DNA of 64,000 nt, from positions 124,001-188,000 of the forward strand of contig SAUG01000115.1 in NCBI GenBank assembly GCA_011316305.1, given 5' to 3'. The stretch comes from Rusavskia elegans (taxonomy: Eukaryota > Ascomycota > Lecanoromycetes > Teloschistales > Teloschistaceae). The notes beneath the pieces were generated by a model, which was given only the letters and a program-made list of their open reading frames with translations, was not told the DNA's origin and searched no databases. Below, piece by piece: positions 1-12,222 of this stretch. A program made the translations under genes and the position numbers. Position 1 is the first letter of the stretch, and the number at the start of each line of letters is the position of its first letter.

Positions 1-2019
1 TTTAATTTTTATCTAAAATCTTTTATAGAAATAGACTTTTAAAATTAAATCTTTTTAGTCTTTTTTATAAACTAATATTCTAAACTAAATAGTATAGATA
101 GCTACTAATTTCTACTATTTTAGAACTATTAGTTTCCTATCTATTATCCTATTTTTATTATTATTTCTAAAGGTTTCTTTTATAGCTATAATAAAATTAC
201 CGAAAGTATAAAAAATCTATATTATTTTATCTTCTTTCTATTTTTCTAGATTATCGAAGTAATTTTCTATTTAGAGCTATATCTAATTAAAGATAGCTCT
301 TTCTAAATATAATATTATAAATAGGACTTTAACTACTTTATTCGAAAACTAGTTTATATATAATATAAAGTAGATATTTTTCTAAATAATCTATAGTTTT
401 AAAGATCTTTTATTTCTTTTATAGATATTTAGTATTATTACTTTAATAGTATTACTTTAATCTATAGATCGAGATAATAAGACTAATATAGTAAATTATT
501 AAAATATAATATCTCTATATATTAGAAGGCGTTATATTCGAATCTAGTTATAGTTATAAACGTAGTCCGAACTACTAAATAGTAAAAGAATTCTAGCGTA
601 GATTATTATAATTAATTTTATATAGCCGTAGAGGTACGATTATAATATTATAAGGTATTTTTAATATAAAGTAATTAAAAATAGAATAGTAGAAACGTAT
701 TTAATAATTATATTAATAACTAATAAAAGAAACTATCTATAGGAGTAATAAGCGATATATATAATAAAAGTAGCTATAAAGGCCGATAGATAGCTATCTA
801 TTAAAAGTTCTATTAGAAGGGGCGGCTATAGCGGCTATAGGCGGCTATAGATAATTAGGTTCGTTTATTTAACTAATTCTTTTAAAGAACCTCTGTGGAA
901 TCGTAGATGTAACAATTAATAAAAAAGTATTTAATAAATTTTTTAAAGATATTATAGATTCTTTTTATTCCGATAATATATTCTAGACTTTTTCTATTAA
1001 TAATTTTATCGGTAATAACTCTTTCGATAAAGATAAAATTAAAAAATTTCTCTATATTAATAAACTACTTTATATTAAAAGAAGAGGTCGGTTAAAAAAA
1101 ACTATTAAAGCCCGTTCCGTATTATATATAAAAGAAACGTTATAGAAAAAGTCTATTTAGTAAAATTTATTTTTTTTCGAATTTATAGAAATAAAAATAC
1201 GCGAGAAAAAAAAGTAATATAAAATTAAAATTCGCTTTATAAAAAGATATTATATTAAATAATAATATTTCTATTATAATAATATTCTAGCTATACGCTA
1301 TATAGCTATACGAAATATACGAAATCGAAGAGAAATAATATAAAAAAAAACTAGAAAAAAAATATAAAATCGAAATTAAAGTAGAAAAGATACTAAACTT
1401 TTTTAAATTTTTTTAAATCCTTTTATTAATAATAATAAATAATTTGTATCAGCGATTATATAAGTAACTATATAAAGTCGAAGCCGAAGTAGACAAATAT
1501 TTCGAAAAGGAAGATTACGAAATAGAGATAAAAAGATTTCTAAACGGGTATAATATTTCGATAATATAATAAATAATAATAGCGAGTATAAAGCTACTAT
1601 ACGTAATCTGGATATTACTACTAGTAATAGTAAAAGTAGTAAAATTATAGATCGATGTTAATAAATTAAAAAAAAAATCGGAAAGATAAATATAAATAAA
1701 AATAGAAAAATAATCTAATATATATTTAAAACGTTTAAATTAACTAGAATTAAAAATTTAATAATATTGAAATAAAATAGCTAATTAGCTTCTAGATAGA
1801 TAAATTAAATAAATTAGAATATAGTTAAAAAATTTAGTTAAAATAATCGTATTCTATAAAATATATAAAATAGAAAGAAATAACGGAATAGTAATTTAGT
1901 ACTCCGATTAGTTAAATTCTATTTAATAAACGTAAAGTCTTATAGTAATCTCTATAGAATATTTTAGTAATTTCTATAGAGTACTTTAGTAATACTGTGG
2001 AGTGCACGGATCAAAGCTC
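1..2019. repeat. RIP-degraded AT-rich element
   Basis: This stretch is extremely AT-rich and full of TA dinucleotides, with stop codons in every frame, which is the signature left by repeat-induced point mutation on duplicated DNA in Pezizomycotina. No protein family can be recognised. A short tandem of cggctata-type units sits near 820-850. The last 110 bases (about 1900-2019) match the right end of the element at 2558-3261 in the same orientation, so this is probably the right end of a related, larger element whose left end lies outside the window. Confidence 0.75.
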
Positions 2020-2068
2020 TATATTTGTTCTTTCTTTGTTCTCGATCATTGATATCGCTTTCCCAGAC

Positions 2069-2534
2069 ATGGCCACAGTATATATCCGACAATACGGACC
2101 AGTGCAAGTCCGTCAAACCGGAGAAAATTCTGTGGTAAGGTCTGCCCTCTGATCAAATTTATACCATACTCAACTTGACCACCCTATAGATATTCACTGC
2201 ACGCACGTTCAGCCGCACGTTCCACAGAACCGTTGGAGAAGGGCCGAACCCCAGGATGTCGTACCTAGACGCAAGCGACATCTTCCCGCTGCGACGATTG
2301 CAAATATCTATTATCGACAAGCATAAGTCCCTTTCATTAGATGGTGAAAACGGTCTTAGAGATTACGTCGATACAGCCTGCAACTTCATATCCGAATCAA
2401 ATCGTCTGCATGATAAAATGGAAGAATGGGTTGCCGAGTTGAGGTCTTTTGATGAGGAGGCTACATTTTTCGAGTTTCTGTCAAGAGCCATTAGTCGCGA
2501 GCAGGTTTGCTGGGAGCTTGTACCAATGTCTTGA
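2069..2534 (+). CDS. TFS-family small protein, copy A
   Basis: Two exons, 2069-2134 and 2190-2534, joined by a 55-nt GTAAGG...TAG intron in phase 0, give a 136-residue protein. I do not recognise a known domain. There is no signal peptide or membrane segment. Exon 2 opens IFTARTFSRTFHRTV, which aligns with the start of exon 2 in three other genes in this window (14520, 22755, 23510). A second conserved block, a basic stretch followed by W-x-x-E-L, lies near residues 100-115. The gene is GC-normal although RIP-degraded repeats flank it on both sides. The start is the first ATG in frame with the conserved splice. That it is coding rests on the paralogues sharing the same intron position; function is unknown. 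Confidence 0.6.
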
Positions 2535-2557
2535 CTTTCAAAGCAATCTTATAAGGT

Positions 2558-3261
2558 GGGACCCTGATCTGTAGGCACCACACTATTACTAAAGAATACT
2601 ATAGAAATTAAAAAAAATACTATAACTTTAGTGTTACTTTTTAGAATTTAGATATCAAAGACGACTATTTATATTATATAAATATATACGTTTCTAATTA
2701 AAAGTTTATAGTATTTATAAAATTGAAATCTTTTTATAATATAAATTTTTACTATTTTTATATTTTGAATCATTCGATTTTAATACTATAGAAATATTAT
2801 AAATTTAATATCATTTATTTGGAATTTATATATCGAATGATATTAAAAATAGATTCTATTTCTAGTAAATATCATTTTTACGTTAATCGATTCTATTATT
2901 TTACGTTAAAATCTTATATAGATTTTCTATATTCTTTTATTTCTATTACTATTATAGTTTCTTTCTATCTAATTTCTATTTTTTAATAAAACTTTTCGAA
3001 GTAAATATAATAATTTAATATAAACTTCGAAAGATATAAAATTAAACATTGTATACTATTTAAATAGAACAGCTGAATTGCTAACAAACATTCACGTGGT
3101 GAATATAAAGATAGATATAAGATAAGTGGATAGTAGTTTAGTATTGCGATCAGTTAAATTACGTTTAACAAGTATAGTATTCTATAGTAACTCCTAAGGA
3201 TATTTTTAGTAATCTCTATGGTATTATTTAGTTGTATTCTGGTGCCCACCGATCAGGACCC
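2558..3261. mobile_element. RIP-degraded TIR element (about 700 bp)
   Basis: The ends are inverted copies of each other: the left end begins GGGACCCTGATCTGTAGGC and the reverse complement of the right end begins GGGTCCTGATCGGTGGGC. The match continues with differences for about 50 bp. The interior is very AT-rich and has no usable reading frame, as expected after RIP. A third copy of this end lies at about 1900-2019. A target-site duplication is not obvious. It is probably a non-autonomous DNA transposon or MITE; the superfamily cannot be named from what is visible. Confidence 0.65.
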
Positions 3262-4925
3262 ATGGCCTTTCCGTCTTTGGCAGCAATCTAGCAAAAGCAA
3301 GGCGTCGGAGTTCACCCGACCAACTCGCTCAATTCTACTGTATCATAGTCGATCATGCTCGGAACTACCCATCTTTCACAAATGATGGCGGCGGCCTTCA
3401 AGCCAGAGTGCCGTGTAAACCCGCACCTGGACCAGCAACTAAAGCCCATGAATAAAGCATCTGCCTGCTCACACCAGGATACTTGTGGATTACACTACCC
3501 TTCTTATTTGACGTGTAACGTCCGATTATCGTGGGTTATACCGCATGTTCCTGGTAGGAGGGAAAGGCAGACCCTGGTCGCTGGCCTTCAGCAGTGTGTC
3601 ACAGATGGCCGCAATTCTCAACCTATAATTGGTCGTGATTGCAGTCACAACACTATAGACTGGCAGAGGCCTAAATAAAACACATGATTTGTCTCTTCAA
3701 GATTGTATCTCTATCTATACATTCATCGACACCCTGATGGCACGGCATTTTTTGTTCCATATCTTGCGCTTTTCGCTGGCCAAGATAGGAAGAAATCTTA
3801 TCTGGTCGTATAAGAGCTTTCGCCCTCCTTCACATCTATTTCCGACTTGTCCACTTTCGTCACGCTCGCGGCAGGTGGTCCGCTCTCGAGAATTTTCAGT
3901 GGCTTCTGAATCCCTTCGTCATCCCCCTGCACTTCCCCCTCGACCTGGCAGGTAATCCTCACATTGGTTGTTCAAAGAATCTTAGCGGGCCCGTGGATCA
4001 CGGGGATAGAGTCGCGGCAAGCTCGCTTAGAATGCGATGTCGAATCAGGGGTTCAGCAGACTGAACCGCAACGCATTTCCCACTCTGGAACAGGCGAAAG
4101 GTGCGCACCCAGTGTTATTTCCTTCGCCGGCCTTCGAAGCGAGCTGACTGCAGTTTTTCGTCGCCACAGGTTGCAGCAGTCATCCTCGGGTATGAAACCT
4201 CCGGCTACGTGTGGCACTTGGAAGTATCTTATATTAGAGGGTGACCTCGAGGTCCCTGCTTTGCAATCCTACCACATACTACAAAGTGACAGTTTTCTTA
4301 AAGACAAGCTTATTAGATAGCGCTTAAACGGCTCTTAAAAGTTATGGGCTTTCGAAGCCATAATATGTAGGCTTGCAAGGGGCTGGGAATTGGGGATAAG
4401 GCTCTTTTCTATAGGGCTACCGTTGTGCCCGGAGTGGCCCCTTACAACAAGGTTTTCTCGATTCTTATAATTTCTACGGTATAGTGGTGCGTACAGCCTG
4501 CCCTTTCGACCTACATCCTTGCACGTAGCCTTGACGTAAGTCCTATAGGGTAAATGATTGACAGGTATAACGATGGATAAGACCGATGTTAGATAGGTTG
4601 TTAAGACTGCAAACCCTACGTTGCACTCCCCGCAGGGTGGAAGCCGATCATATACCTGCTCGGCCAGCGGATACTCTTTCCCACTTTGTAGATATCAGCT
4701 GTGCGCCTTGCATTCGAATACATTGCCCATCCCCGAAATGCCGAGTTTCGCACTGACTCTCGGCGAACCCATCGAATTGCCCACCACAGCACGTCGACCC
4801 AGTCGGCTCAAGTACTACAAAGGCGGTTGCGGGCCATAAAACTCAAGTCGTCGCATACCGGAAGTTTTTCAGGAGGTGCAGCCCGATCCGTCAATTGTTT
4901 GGTTCTTGACTGAGAATCGCTTCTT
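3262..4925. other. Gap without a supported gene
   Basis: GC-normal sequence with several plus-strand frames of 70-120 codons. None shows a known motif, splice structure or compositional sign of coding. It may hold decayed genes and the 3' flank of the MFS transporter gene. Confidence 0.5.
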
Positions 4926-6385
4926 TCATGGGTCTGCCTTTCTACCATATCTAAGCACCGCAACCAAGGGCACTATCAAGCACAGAGAGCCCACTGCCAC
5001 CATTCCTCCCGCAAAACCTTGCGCTGGTGAGAAATCCGCTCGGCGTAGATCGACCAAGGCTCCCGCAATGGGCGTTCCGATAAGCACTCCCACACCCGCA
5101 AACATCCAGCTCATGCCCATGCGAGTGCCGATCACACCCATCGACGGCGAGAGCACCGGATGCGAGATGGCCGCGCTCGGTGCCGCCACCAAGACGCCCG
5201 AGAGCAGGCCGTACAGCAAGCAGAACACGACAAAGCCGGCGGTGTTCCGGACGGCCATCCATGCGAATAGCAGTGCCACGGCCGCCACTGAGGCGACAAG
5301 GTATACCTGCAGAGAGCCCAAACGTGCCGCGGCCAGCATGGGCACCGTGCGTCCGAAGAAGGAGCCCGCGCTCACAAATGCCACACAGTCGAATGCAAAC
5401 TCGCGGCTCTTGCCCAGCGCCACGGTCGCGTACACCGGAATGTAGAAGGGCGGGATGTAGAAGGCGATGTAGTCGAACAGCAGCGCGAGCGCGAAGAGGA
5501 GAAAGCTCGGATCGCGGAGGGCGCTCGCGTCAAGCAGGGAGCGCGGCCGGGTCCCGCAAGGCGGCTGGGATGGCAGTATGATGGCGAGCGCCACGGTGGC
5601 GAGGACGAGGTTGACGAACGCGATGGCTCGGACTGTCCAGGCGAAGCCGATCTCGGGGACCAGGCCACGGAGCATGAAGGTGAATATGATACCGCCGACG
5701 CTGCCGCCCGAGTTCACGCAGCCGATTGCGCACGGGCGAGTGGAGGGCGGAAAAAGTGTCGAGACGAGGGCGAGGGAGGGAACGTAGACAAGACCGGAGC
5801 CGAGACCGACGCCGAGGGCCTGCGCGAAGAAGACCTGCCAGTAGGTTCTGGCGAGTGAGAGCATGGACATGCCGAAGACGATGAGGAGACAGCCCACCGA
5901 CAGCAGAGGGCGCAAATGGCCGGCGTCGAAAAGCGGACCGGTGATGACACCGAGGACGATGACGAGGAAGGTTTGCACGCTGCCGATCCAGGAGATGGAG
6001 CTCGCGGAGCTGGTCGGGAGCAGCGAGGTGCGGTAGATTTCCTGGAAGATGCCAAAGGTTTGGGTGAGGCCCCTAGAAAACCACCGGGTTGGGAGTTAGC
6101 GTGGCTGGAGAGAGAGAGAGGACACGAGAGAGTCGCCGTGGCCCCGAGTGAATTTCCGTGTATGAAGTACCATGCACTGATGAAGATCAGAAGTGTAGCG
6201 AGCACATCTAGCCAAGCTCTGAGACCTCCGGGCGGTTCGGGCACAGGGACAGCGTTTATAGAAGTAGTGTCCCCATCAACGTCACTCGCAGCGATTCTTG
6301 CGTCGAGTTCGATCACCTCTGCGGGATTTCCGCCGTGGGATCCGGTTCGTGCGCTCCCAGTAAGAGACGAAGGAGGAGGAGCCAT
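4926..6385 (-). CDS. MFS transporter, monocarboxylate-transporter-like
   Basis: Two exons, 6171-6385 and 4926-6072, joined in phase 2 across a 98-nt GTACTT...CTAG intron, give 453 residues with about 12 hydrophobic segments. The N-terminus is cytosolic and acidic and leads into a PPGGLRAWLDVL motif; the join yields FISAWGLTQTFGIFQE, the TM1 signature of the fungal monocarboxylate-transporter-like MFS group. The family moves small organic acids or metabolites across the plasma membrane, but the substrate cannot be read from sequence. It is co-oriented with the aminotransferase and P450 upstream, so an export or uptake role for that locus is possible. The chosen start gives a usual-length N-terminus; an in-frame ATG 23 codons upstream would extend it. 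Confidence 0.88.
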
Positions 6386-7132
6386 TCGGTATGGAGCAGC
6401 GGAGTGGTTTGTATGATCCGATATGGTAGTTATCAAGCATACAAGAGCCAGCAAGAGTCTGAGGCAGGAAGAAAGTATGGCAGCGAAGACGTGAGTTGTG
6501 ACTAAAGATCAACCGCATGTTTGCATATGAAAAATAATTGATGGATGTTTGGAGCTAGACAAAATCTGCACCCTCAGTGCGACTCCATACAGTGATCTGA
6601 TAAGGTACCAGTGAATGCGGGAACCCCTCATGATCTTCCTTTCTTGTACATCAACGAGAATCTCCTTGCATACCATCTTGTCAGATTTTGGAAGCGATGC
6701 CCCGAGGTGAAAGGAGTGCCACCAGATTCCGAATGCCGTGGAATACTGTCAGCCCCCGGATCTTCTTAGGAGTAGGATCTGCGGAGTAAAGTGGAGTCTA
6801 GACTAACTAGAAAGGCTTAGCAATTGTCCAGTTGTAGTTAGCGCATACCAAATATAGTTTAGCTCCCGGTGGATCTCTTATAAAAGCTCTATTATACGAC
6901 AGATAGATTTTAATATAATAATCAATTCTTCCCCATGACCATATATATGAGCAACCTCATACCGAGACAAAGAGTAATAATTGGCACGCATCAAGAGTAG
7001 GAGTGGGTCATGTACTTCATGCACCAGCACCATTTTCCTCTCAACATCAATATTCATACAGTGAAAGATCGACCCAAGTTTCTTCCATTCCGTCACAACG
7101 CAGCGTCGCCAGCCGCAGCACAGCCACTTTTA
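6386..7132. other. Intergenic gap
   Basis: Holds the promoter of the MFS gene and the 3' flank of the aminotransferase gene. No further gene is seen. Confidence 0.5.
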
Positions 7133-8536
7133 CTATCCAGCGAGCAGGCTAGCTTCCACTTCCGTGACCTTGCTGCACCAGCCAAACCGATCCTCCAACC
7201 TCCCCTGCTGGATACCTTTCAAAAGCGACAACAGCTTGGCACAGCATGGCCCTGGCTTATCATCGAAGCTGCCCGTGTACGAGAACACGTCATGCGTCGA
7301 CTCCCTCGTGATGCTCTTGATAGGCACCAAAGTGCCCGCCGTGCCGACTGCGAGCACCTCGCTGAAGCTCGGCAGCTCTTCATAATCGACAGCGCGGCGT
7401 TCGACCCCCCAGCCCAATAATTTCAGCGCGATCTCGCAGACAGAGTCCGAGGTCACGCTTTTGATAGCCCGGGTCGGGTACGGCACAACGACTGTGTAGC
7501 TGCTGCTGTTGCCGCTGTTGCCGCCTTGGTCGTGTGTTTTGATCCCCACGAAGCCAGACATGGAGAACTCGTCCACCTCCGTCCGCGTCTTACTGTCGAG
7601 ATGAAGCAAAATTCCGTAGTCTGAGGCTCTCGCCTTCTCGATATGTCGCACCAGCGGCGAATAGTTTCCACCCACCTTGGCGGGTCCCGTGCCTTCCGGG
7701 GCCACGCGGTCGTACTCCTCCAGAATCAGGGCCCGGATCGGATCCACGCCATAGGCCACGCCGACCGGGGTGACGTACACACAGAAGGTGTAATCTTCAG
7801 GTGAAGCCATACTGAGGGTCGCCGAAGTCCCGAATATGATGGGCCGGATGTACAAGGCGGCGCTGGCGCCATGGGGAGGGACGTACTGGGTGTTCCGCGC
7901 CACGGCCATGTTGACACACCTCAAGAACTGCGCCTCGGGTACCGGAGGGATCGAGAGGAAAGCCACCGAGCGCATCATGCGGGCTGCGTTTTTGGACGGC
8001 CGGAAGATCTGCACCTCCCCGGAAGGCATGCGGTATGCTTTAAGTCCTTCAAACGCCTGCTGCGCTGCCGTGCCGTGGACGCAAGAGCTCATGTTAGCAG
8101 CAGCAGTGAAGAGAGAGAGAAATGGTAGTCTGAGATGAACAAGGAACGAAGCATCCTACGTACCGTAGTTCAGCGCGGGCGAGAGGCCATGGATGCGAAG
8201 GAGCGGATCGGTGATGAACTGCGGTTCGCTCCATCCACCGCCGCCGGCGTGCTGCTTCCGGTATTGCGATTCGACATGGCCATCGACTGGAGAGCTGAAA
8301 GTTTTTACCTGTTTACACTCGCCGGAGAAAAGGGCTTGGGGCGGACTCTGTTGTCGGAAGGTAGGGAATCACCAACCTTCGCGGACGTCGAAACCAAAGC
8401 TGTCCCAGTCTGGGGATGGGGTGATGCTGAGTTAGTGCGGCCATTGGTTTGAGCAGTCAGGTACTAGAGCGTAGGAACTCATTCTAGGAGATCTATACAG
8501 ACCGATGAAGCTTGCCGGGGCGGATGGAAACACCAT
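7133..8536 (-). CDS. Branched-chain amino acid aminotransferase-like (class IV PLP enzyme)
   Basis: Four exons (8503-8536, 8377-8409, 8164-8286, 7133-8064), all in phase 1, give 373 residues. The first junction gives ASFIDWDSFGFDVREG, the start expected of fungal BCATs, followed by VDGHVESQYR. Exon 4 has QQAFEGLKAYR, the PLP-lysine segment GPAKVGGNYSP and DEFSMSGFVGIK. The family transfers the amino group between branched-chain amino acids and 2-oxoglutarate. The DEFS-x-S form of the cofactor-site segment resembles BCATs found in secondary-metabolite loci (the TOXF type) rather than the usual EVGTMN form of housekeeping BCATs; this is from memory of the family. It lies between an MFS transporter and a P450 on the same strand. 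No clear mitochondrial presequence is visible. Confidence 0.88.
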
Positions 8537-9202
8537 GATAAGTGGTGAGGGAGAGTGGGAGAAGCGATCTGCCTGTCCTCTGCGCTAGCTGGCAAGAGCG
8601 CCCGTCTGTTGCTTGGGAGACCTCAGTTGCTGTACAGGTGTTATTGCCCTCTCTTTTGCTCTTCTCGCGGTACGGACAGTGAGAAAGTAGCCCTAGCTCC
8701 TTGGTTGCGATGAATGAAAGGAAATGGGCGTTCAACGATATTCCCAAACCACGCCCAGCTCTCTTGTCATACCACACTCTTTTTGGGGGAAAGATACCCC
8801 TCTTGTGGTTTGAGGCAGGTGCGTGCGGCAAGATGAATTATGTTGGGACCAATTAAATTGTTCCAGCCTTGGAAACATAGCTGTCGAATGGGTTTGATGC
8901 TTTTGAATCACCCGAGCACACTGATGGACATACGCTAGCGGAAATGTCCCTTAGAACCGGATTGCAGACATCCTAATTAAACGATATCAAGATCCGCCAC
9001 GACCAAAAATTGCCTCGAGAATGTGTGTGCTTCCCCATCGCGCCACCAAACGAATGCAGATCCCTCTCCGGCATGATGAGAGTGTCCTAAGCCACAAGGA
9101 CCCTAGGCTTGCTGCATAGCATAATTCTGCCCTTGACCCCTGATGAACAACATCGAAAAAAGCGAAATTTGCCGTCGAAAGCAGGCGCCCAAGGCGAGGC
9201 GT
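8537..9202. other. Intergenic gap
   Basis: Promoter of the aminotransferase gene and 3' flank of the P450 gene. No additional gene is supported; a 112-codon minus-strand frame here only overlaps the BCAT first exon in another frame. Confidence 0.5.
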
Positions 9203-10816
9203 TCACGAGGCTTGATATGGTACAGGGTTGGATTGGTCCTCATCATCGCAGTGGATATCGAAAGTCGCCTTGCTGTAGATGTTGAACCATGTAATGTCCT
9301 TAGTTTGATTGTCCGGGACCGACATCCTGCACTTGGAATTTTGGGTCAGGAAAGCGGCGATGAAGACTTTCACCATCATCACACCGGCACCCTGTCCGGG
9401 GCACCGCCGGGGCCCTTTTCCAAACGGCATGAAGCAGAAAGAGCCAACAATGTCGTTTCCATGGCGCAGGAAGCGCGTCGGGTCGAAAACGCGCAGCGGC
9501 GCCATGTCCTCGGCAACCTTCTTACTCCAGGTCGCCTCGTTCTGGTGCAGTGCATGGATGCAGGTAACGATTCTGGTGCCGGATTTGATCCGGTACTGTC
9601 GGCCACCAGTGGATGACAGGTCGAAATCCTTCACGGCCGCGTTGTTGATCAGCGAGCCCGGCGGTTCGTAGCGTAATGTCTCGTGGATGAAAGCGTTCAG
9701 TTTGGGTGCGTGTGACAGCTTCTGGTACATATCTCCCGTTTCTGCCTTCAGCTCCGTGATTTCGGCCAGGATTTGCTGTCTCCAGGTGAGATTGTCGGGT
9801 TCGAGCAGGTGAAACAGCGTGCCCATCACGGTTGACTTGATCGTATCCAGGCCTGCGATCGTAGCTGTGACCAGATCATCGCGGGTCATGCCGATCGGAA
9901 TCCCAAGCGCGTCGTTGGCCGCTTGAACGTTGGCGGCAACAGCGCCCTCCTCGGGTGTCATCATCATGTTCTCGGTTGCCTGGCGCAGAATCTTGATATT
10001 GTGATCGAGCCGACGCGATTCTTTAGTAAGGGGCAACGCTGCCAAAGGAAAACACACACGGTTCCAGAAGCGACTGGCATAGAAACGTAACTCGGTAAAG
10101 GTCTGGTTCAACGCGGTCATGAATGGAAGGAACCTCAACTGGCCCTCACAGTCAAGCACTTCCAGGGAGCGGTTGACGTTGTTCTTGCCCCAGATGTACT
10201 CGCCACTTGACTCTCGAGTCCAGTGGTTCAATAATTCTCGGATGTTGATAGTTGCACCCGAGCCGTTTGTGATCTTGAACCGTGTCAAAGCTTCCTCTGC
10301 CTGTCGGGCCACGATCTCGTACAGGCGTTGGTTGTCTTTCATGCCGCGAGTCAAGGTGACCTTCCGCTCCCTAAAGCGCCATTTGTTGATGGGAAGGAAC
10401 GTCAGGGCATAGGGGCTCAAACGGCCAAAGGAGAAGAGCGCAGGCGTATCCCGATCGACATGCTTCCCGGTTTTGGCAATGAGTTCCTCGCACAATTCTG
10501 CGCTGGTCCCATACAGCTGAACGGAGAAGCCTCGGATGGTGCCGAACAGATCCGTCGGACGCTCGGTGTAGAGCCAGTCATGGCTCTTGTTCTTGCCCTG
10601 CAGCATCGAGACTCGCATCTCTGCGCCTACCAGGGCATAGCATTTCTTTACAAACTGAATCCCTTGCTTTTCGTAGTACCGACGCAGCAGGTAAAGCCGT
10701 AAAACGAATATCCAAAGCAGCCACAGTACACCCGTCACGCTTGGAATGGCGAGAAAACACAGCCACTTGCCTGCCCTGGACATCTCATTTGGATCCACGA
10801 GCAGAGTAGCCGACAT
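9203..10816 (-). CDS. Cytochrome P450 monooxygenase
   Basis: An intronless 537-residue P450. An N-terminal anchor (GKWLCFLAIPSVTGVLWLL, about residues 16-34) would hold it in the ER membrane. The K-helix ExxR is in HETLRYEP, a PERF-like segment is FDPTRF, and the heme-binding loop is FMPFGKGPRRCPGQG with the cysteine ligand. The I-helix region reads ATIAGLDTIKST, where D-T replaces the usual E/D-T pair in an otherwise normal setting. The open frame extends 84 codons further upstream, but the ATG at 10816 puts the anchor in the normal place. It is co-directional with the BCAT and MFS genes, so a tailoring role in the same pathway is plausible. The substrate is unknown. Confidence 0.9.
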   Translation of the reverse strand: MSATLLVDPNEMSRAGKWLCFLAIPSVTGVLWLLWIFVLRLYLLRRYYEKQGIQFVKKCYALVGAEMRVSMLQGKNKSHDWLYTERPTDLFGTIRGFSVQLYGTSAELCEELIAKTGKHVDRDTPALFSFGRLSPYALTFLPINKWRFRERKVTLTRGMKDNQRLYEIVARQAEEALTRFKITNGSGATINIRELLNHWTRESSGEYIWGKNNVNRSLEVLDCEGQLRFLPFMTALNQTFTELRFYASRFWNRVCFPLAALPLTKESRRLDHNIKILRQATENMMMTPEEGAVAANVQAANDALGIPIGMTRDDLVTATIAGLDTIKSTVMGTLFHLLEPDNLTWRQQILAEITELKAETGDMYQKLSHAPKLNAFIHETLRYEPPGSLINNAAVKDFDLSSTGGRQYRIKSGTRIVTCIHALHQNEATWSKKVAEDMAPLRVFDPTRFLRHGNDIVGSFCFMPFGKGPRRCPGQGAGVMMVKVFIAAFLTQNSKCRMSVPDNQTKDITWFNIYSKATFDIHCDDEDQSNPVPYQAS

Positions 10817-12222
10817 GTGGAGGGTGGTATCTATACAAGACTCTGGCCTTGTGTTATTACAAACTAAGTCTTTCATCGTGGCGAAGAGGCGCCTAAGCTT
10901 TAGCATGCAAGACCGCCTTGTTGCTGGCTTTACACAGCTTTTCGGTATACCACGGTCCTTTACAGCTCGTATGAGGGCAGTGGGATCGTCGGCCTTAAGG
11001 TGAGCGTCAGTAAGCTTGCCTGAAGGAAATGCTCTTTCCCAAAGCCTTGTCAGATAAACGAGGTACACAGGATTCCTTTCTGAGCCGGGATATTCTAGGC
11101 ATTTTAAACCACGGAAGCTACTCGGAGGGCTAAGCTGCCCACTCTTACGTAGTTCGCGGTTGAGTTCGATTCAGCGTCTGGTCTTTTTTCTGCTTGCTCA
11201 ACGCATGGCTGCAGTCGACTCGCGTGATTCGAGTGCCTCCGTCCCACAACTCTAGTTGCTACGACCCAGTCGTTCGGTCCAGCTTGGGCACATAAAGAGC
11301 GGGGTTTCGTCGAAAGCAGACGTATGCATCGAGAAGCTCTTGGCGACTCTGCTGGCGATGCAAAGTCTTAGCGGGAAGTGGTAGAGAGTCGTCGGCTGGT
11401 GCGTCTCGGCTTCATTGTGATTTTTGGCAATTGGTGCATTTCGAATTACACAGCATCGGCTTCATGCAAGTAGCCCTTAGCACATGTTGCGAGACTTAAA
11501 CGGAAACCATCCTTCGTCGTGGTGTTCAGCCTGATACCCAATGCATCTATAACAATCTCCGTTGCTTCTGAGGGTGTGCCAGTATAACTTTGACAGAAAG
11601 GGGTGTGTCAGCTGCTTACTGACACCGACGCATGATAATGGGCTCCAGCAAGTGGGCACCATATGAACAACGCGTAGGATTCGACGGCACACACTGCAGC
11701 TTGAAGCATGCATGACTGTCAAAGACGAATCCAGTGAGCAGGTAATCATGCGTGATACTCTTTCTTTTACCCACATAAAGGAGGACTTGGATGATGGAAA
11801 CGCGGGGACACCAATCATCTGCACCATAGGATTGGATCCAAGATCGCGAATAAGTGCGGATGTATACAGGACTTCTTTGTTGTAGCCAACCATCCCACGC
11901 CTCGTTCCGACGTCTGGCATCACAACAGTGGTGATCGACATTCGAGGAGCCCATAGGAGCTCATGCATGGAGAGAATTATGCGAGCAGCAAGCAAGGCTT
12001 GATGGGAAAGGGACAGAGAGGCCACCGCGGATCTCGATCAAAGCCTCTGGCACGAGAACCTGCGGTAGTATCAGTACCACGTGATCTCCTCTCCTCAGCT
12101 TGTATAGCCAGCACAGTAGCATACAGTGACGTCCTAACGTCTGTCACTCCGTGGCGAGAGGAACAACCACTTCAGACCAAGCAGCCCAGGTATATAGGAT
12201 ACCCGTTCCTGTTGTATTCGAC
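10817..12222. other. Divergent intergenic region
   Basis: Lies between the divergent P450 and Nudix genes. Overlapping minus-strand frames of 182 and 112 codons (about 11477-12025) show no recognisable domain, and neither is favoured over the other, so no gene is called. It probably contains both promoters and possibly a decayed gene. Confidence 0.4.

Noticed and set aside
1..2019. Transposase or reverse transcriptase remnants in the AT-rich start
   Set aside because: The sequence is too degraded by RIP-like transitions to recognise any domain by reading.
3355..4320. Three consecutive plus-strand frames of 88-118 codons as a gene
   Set aside because: They are in different frames, have no shared splice solution, and show no motif or protein-like composition.
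9203..11068. The full 621-codon frame as the P450 protein
   Set aside because: The upstream 84 codons precede the membrane anchor and look like 5' leader; the ATG at 10816 gives the normal P450 N-terminus.
11477..12025. 182-codon minus-strand frame between the P450 and Nudix genes
   Set aside because: A 112-codon frame overlaps it on the same strand in another phase and neither has a recognisable feature; it could be a decayed gene but cannot be supported.
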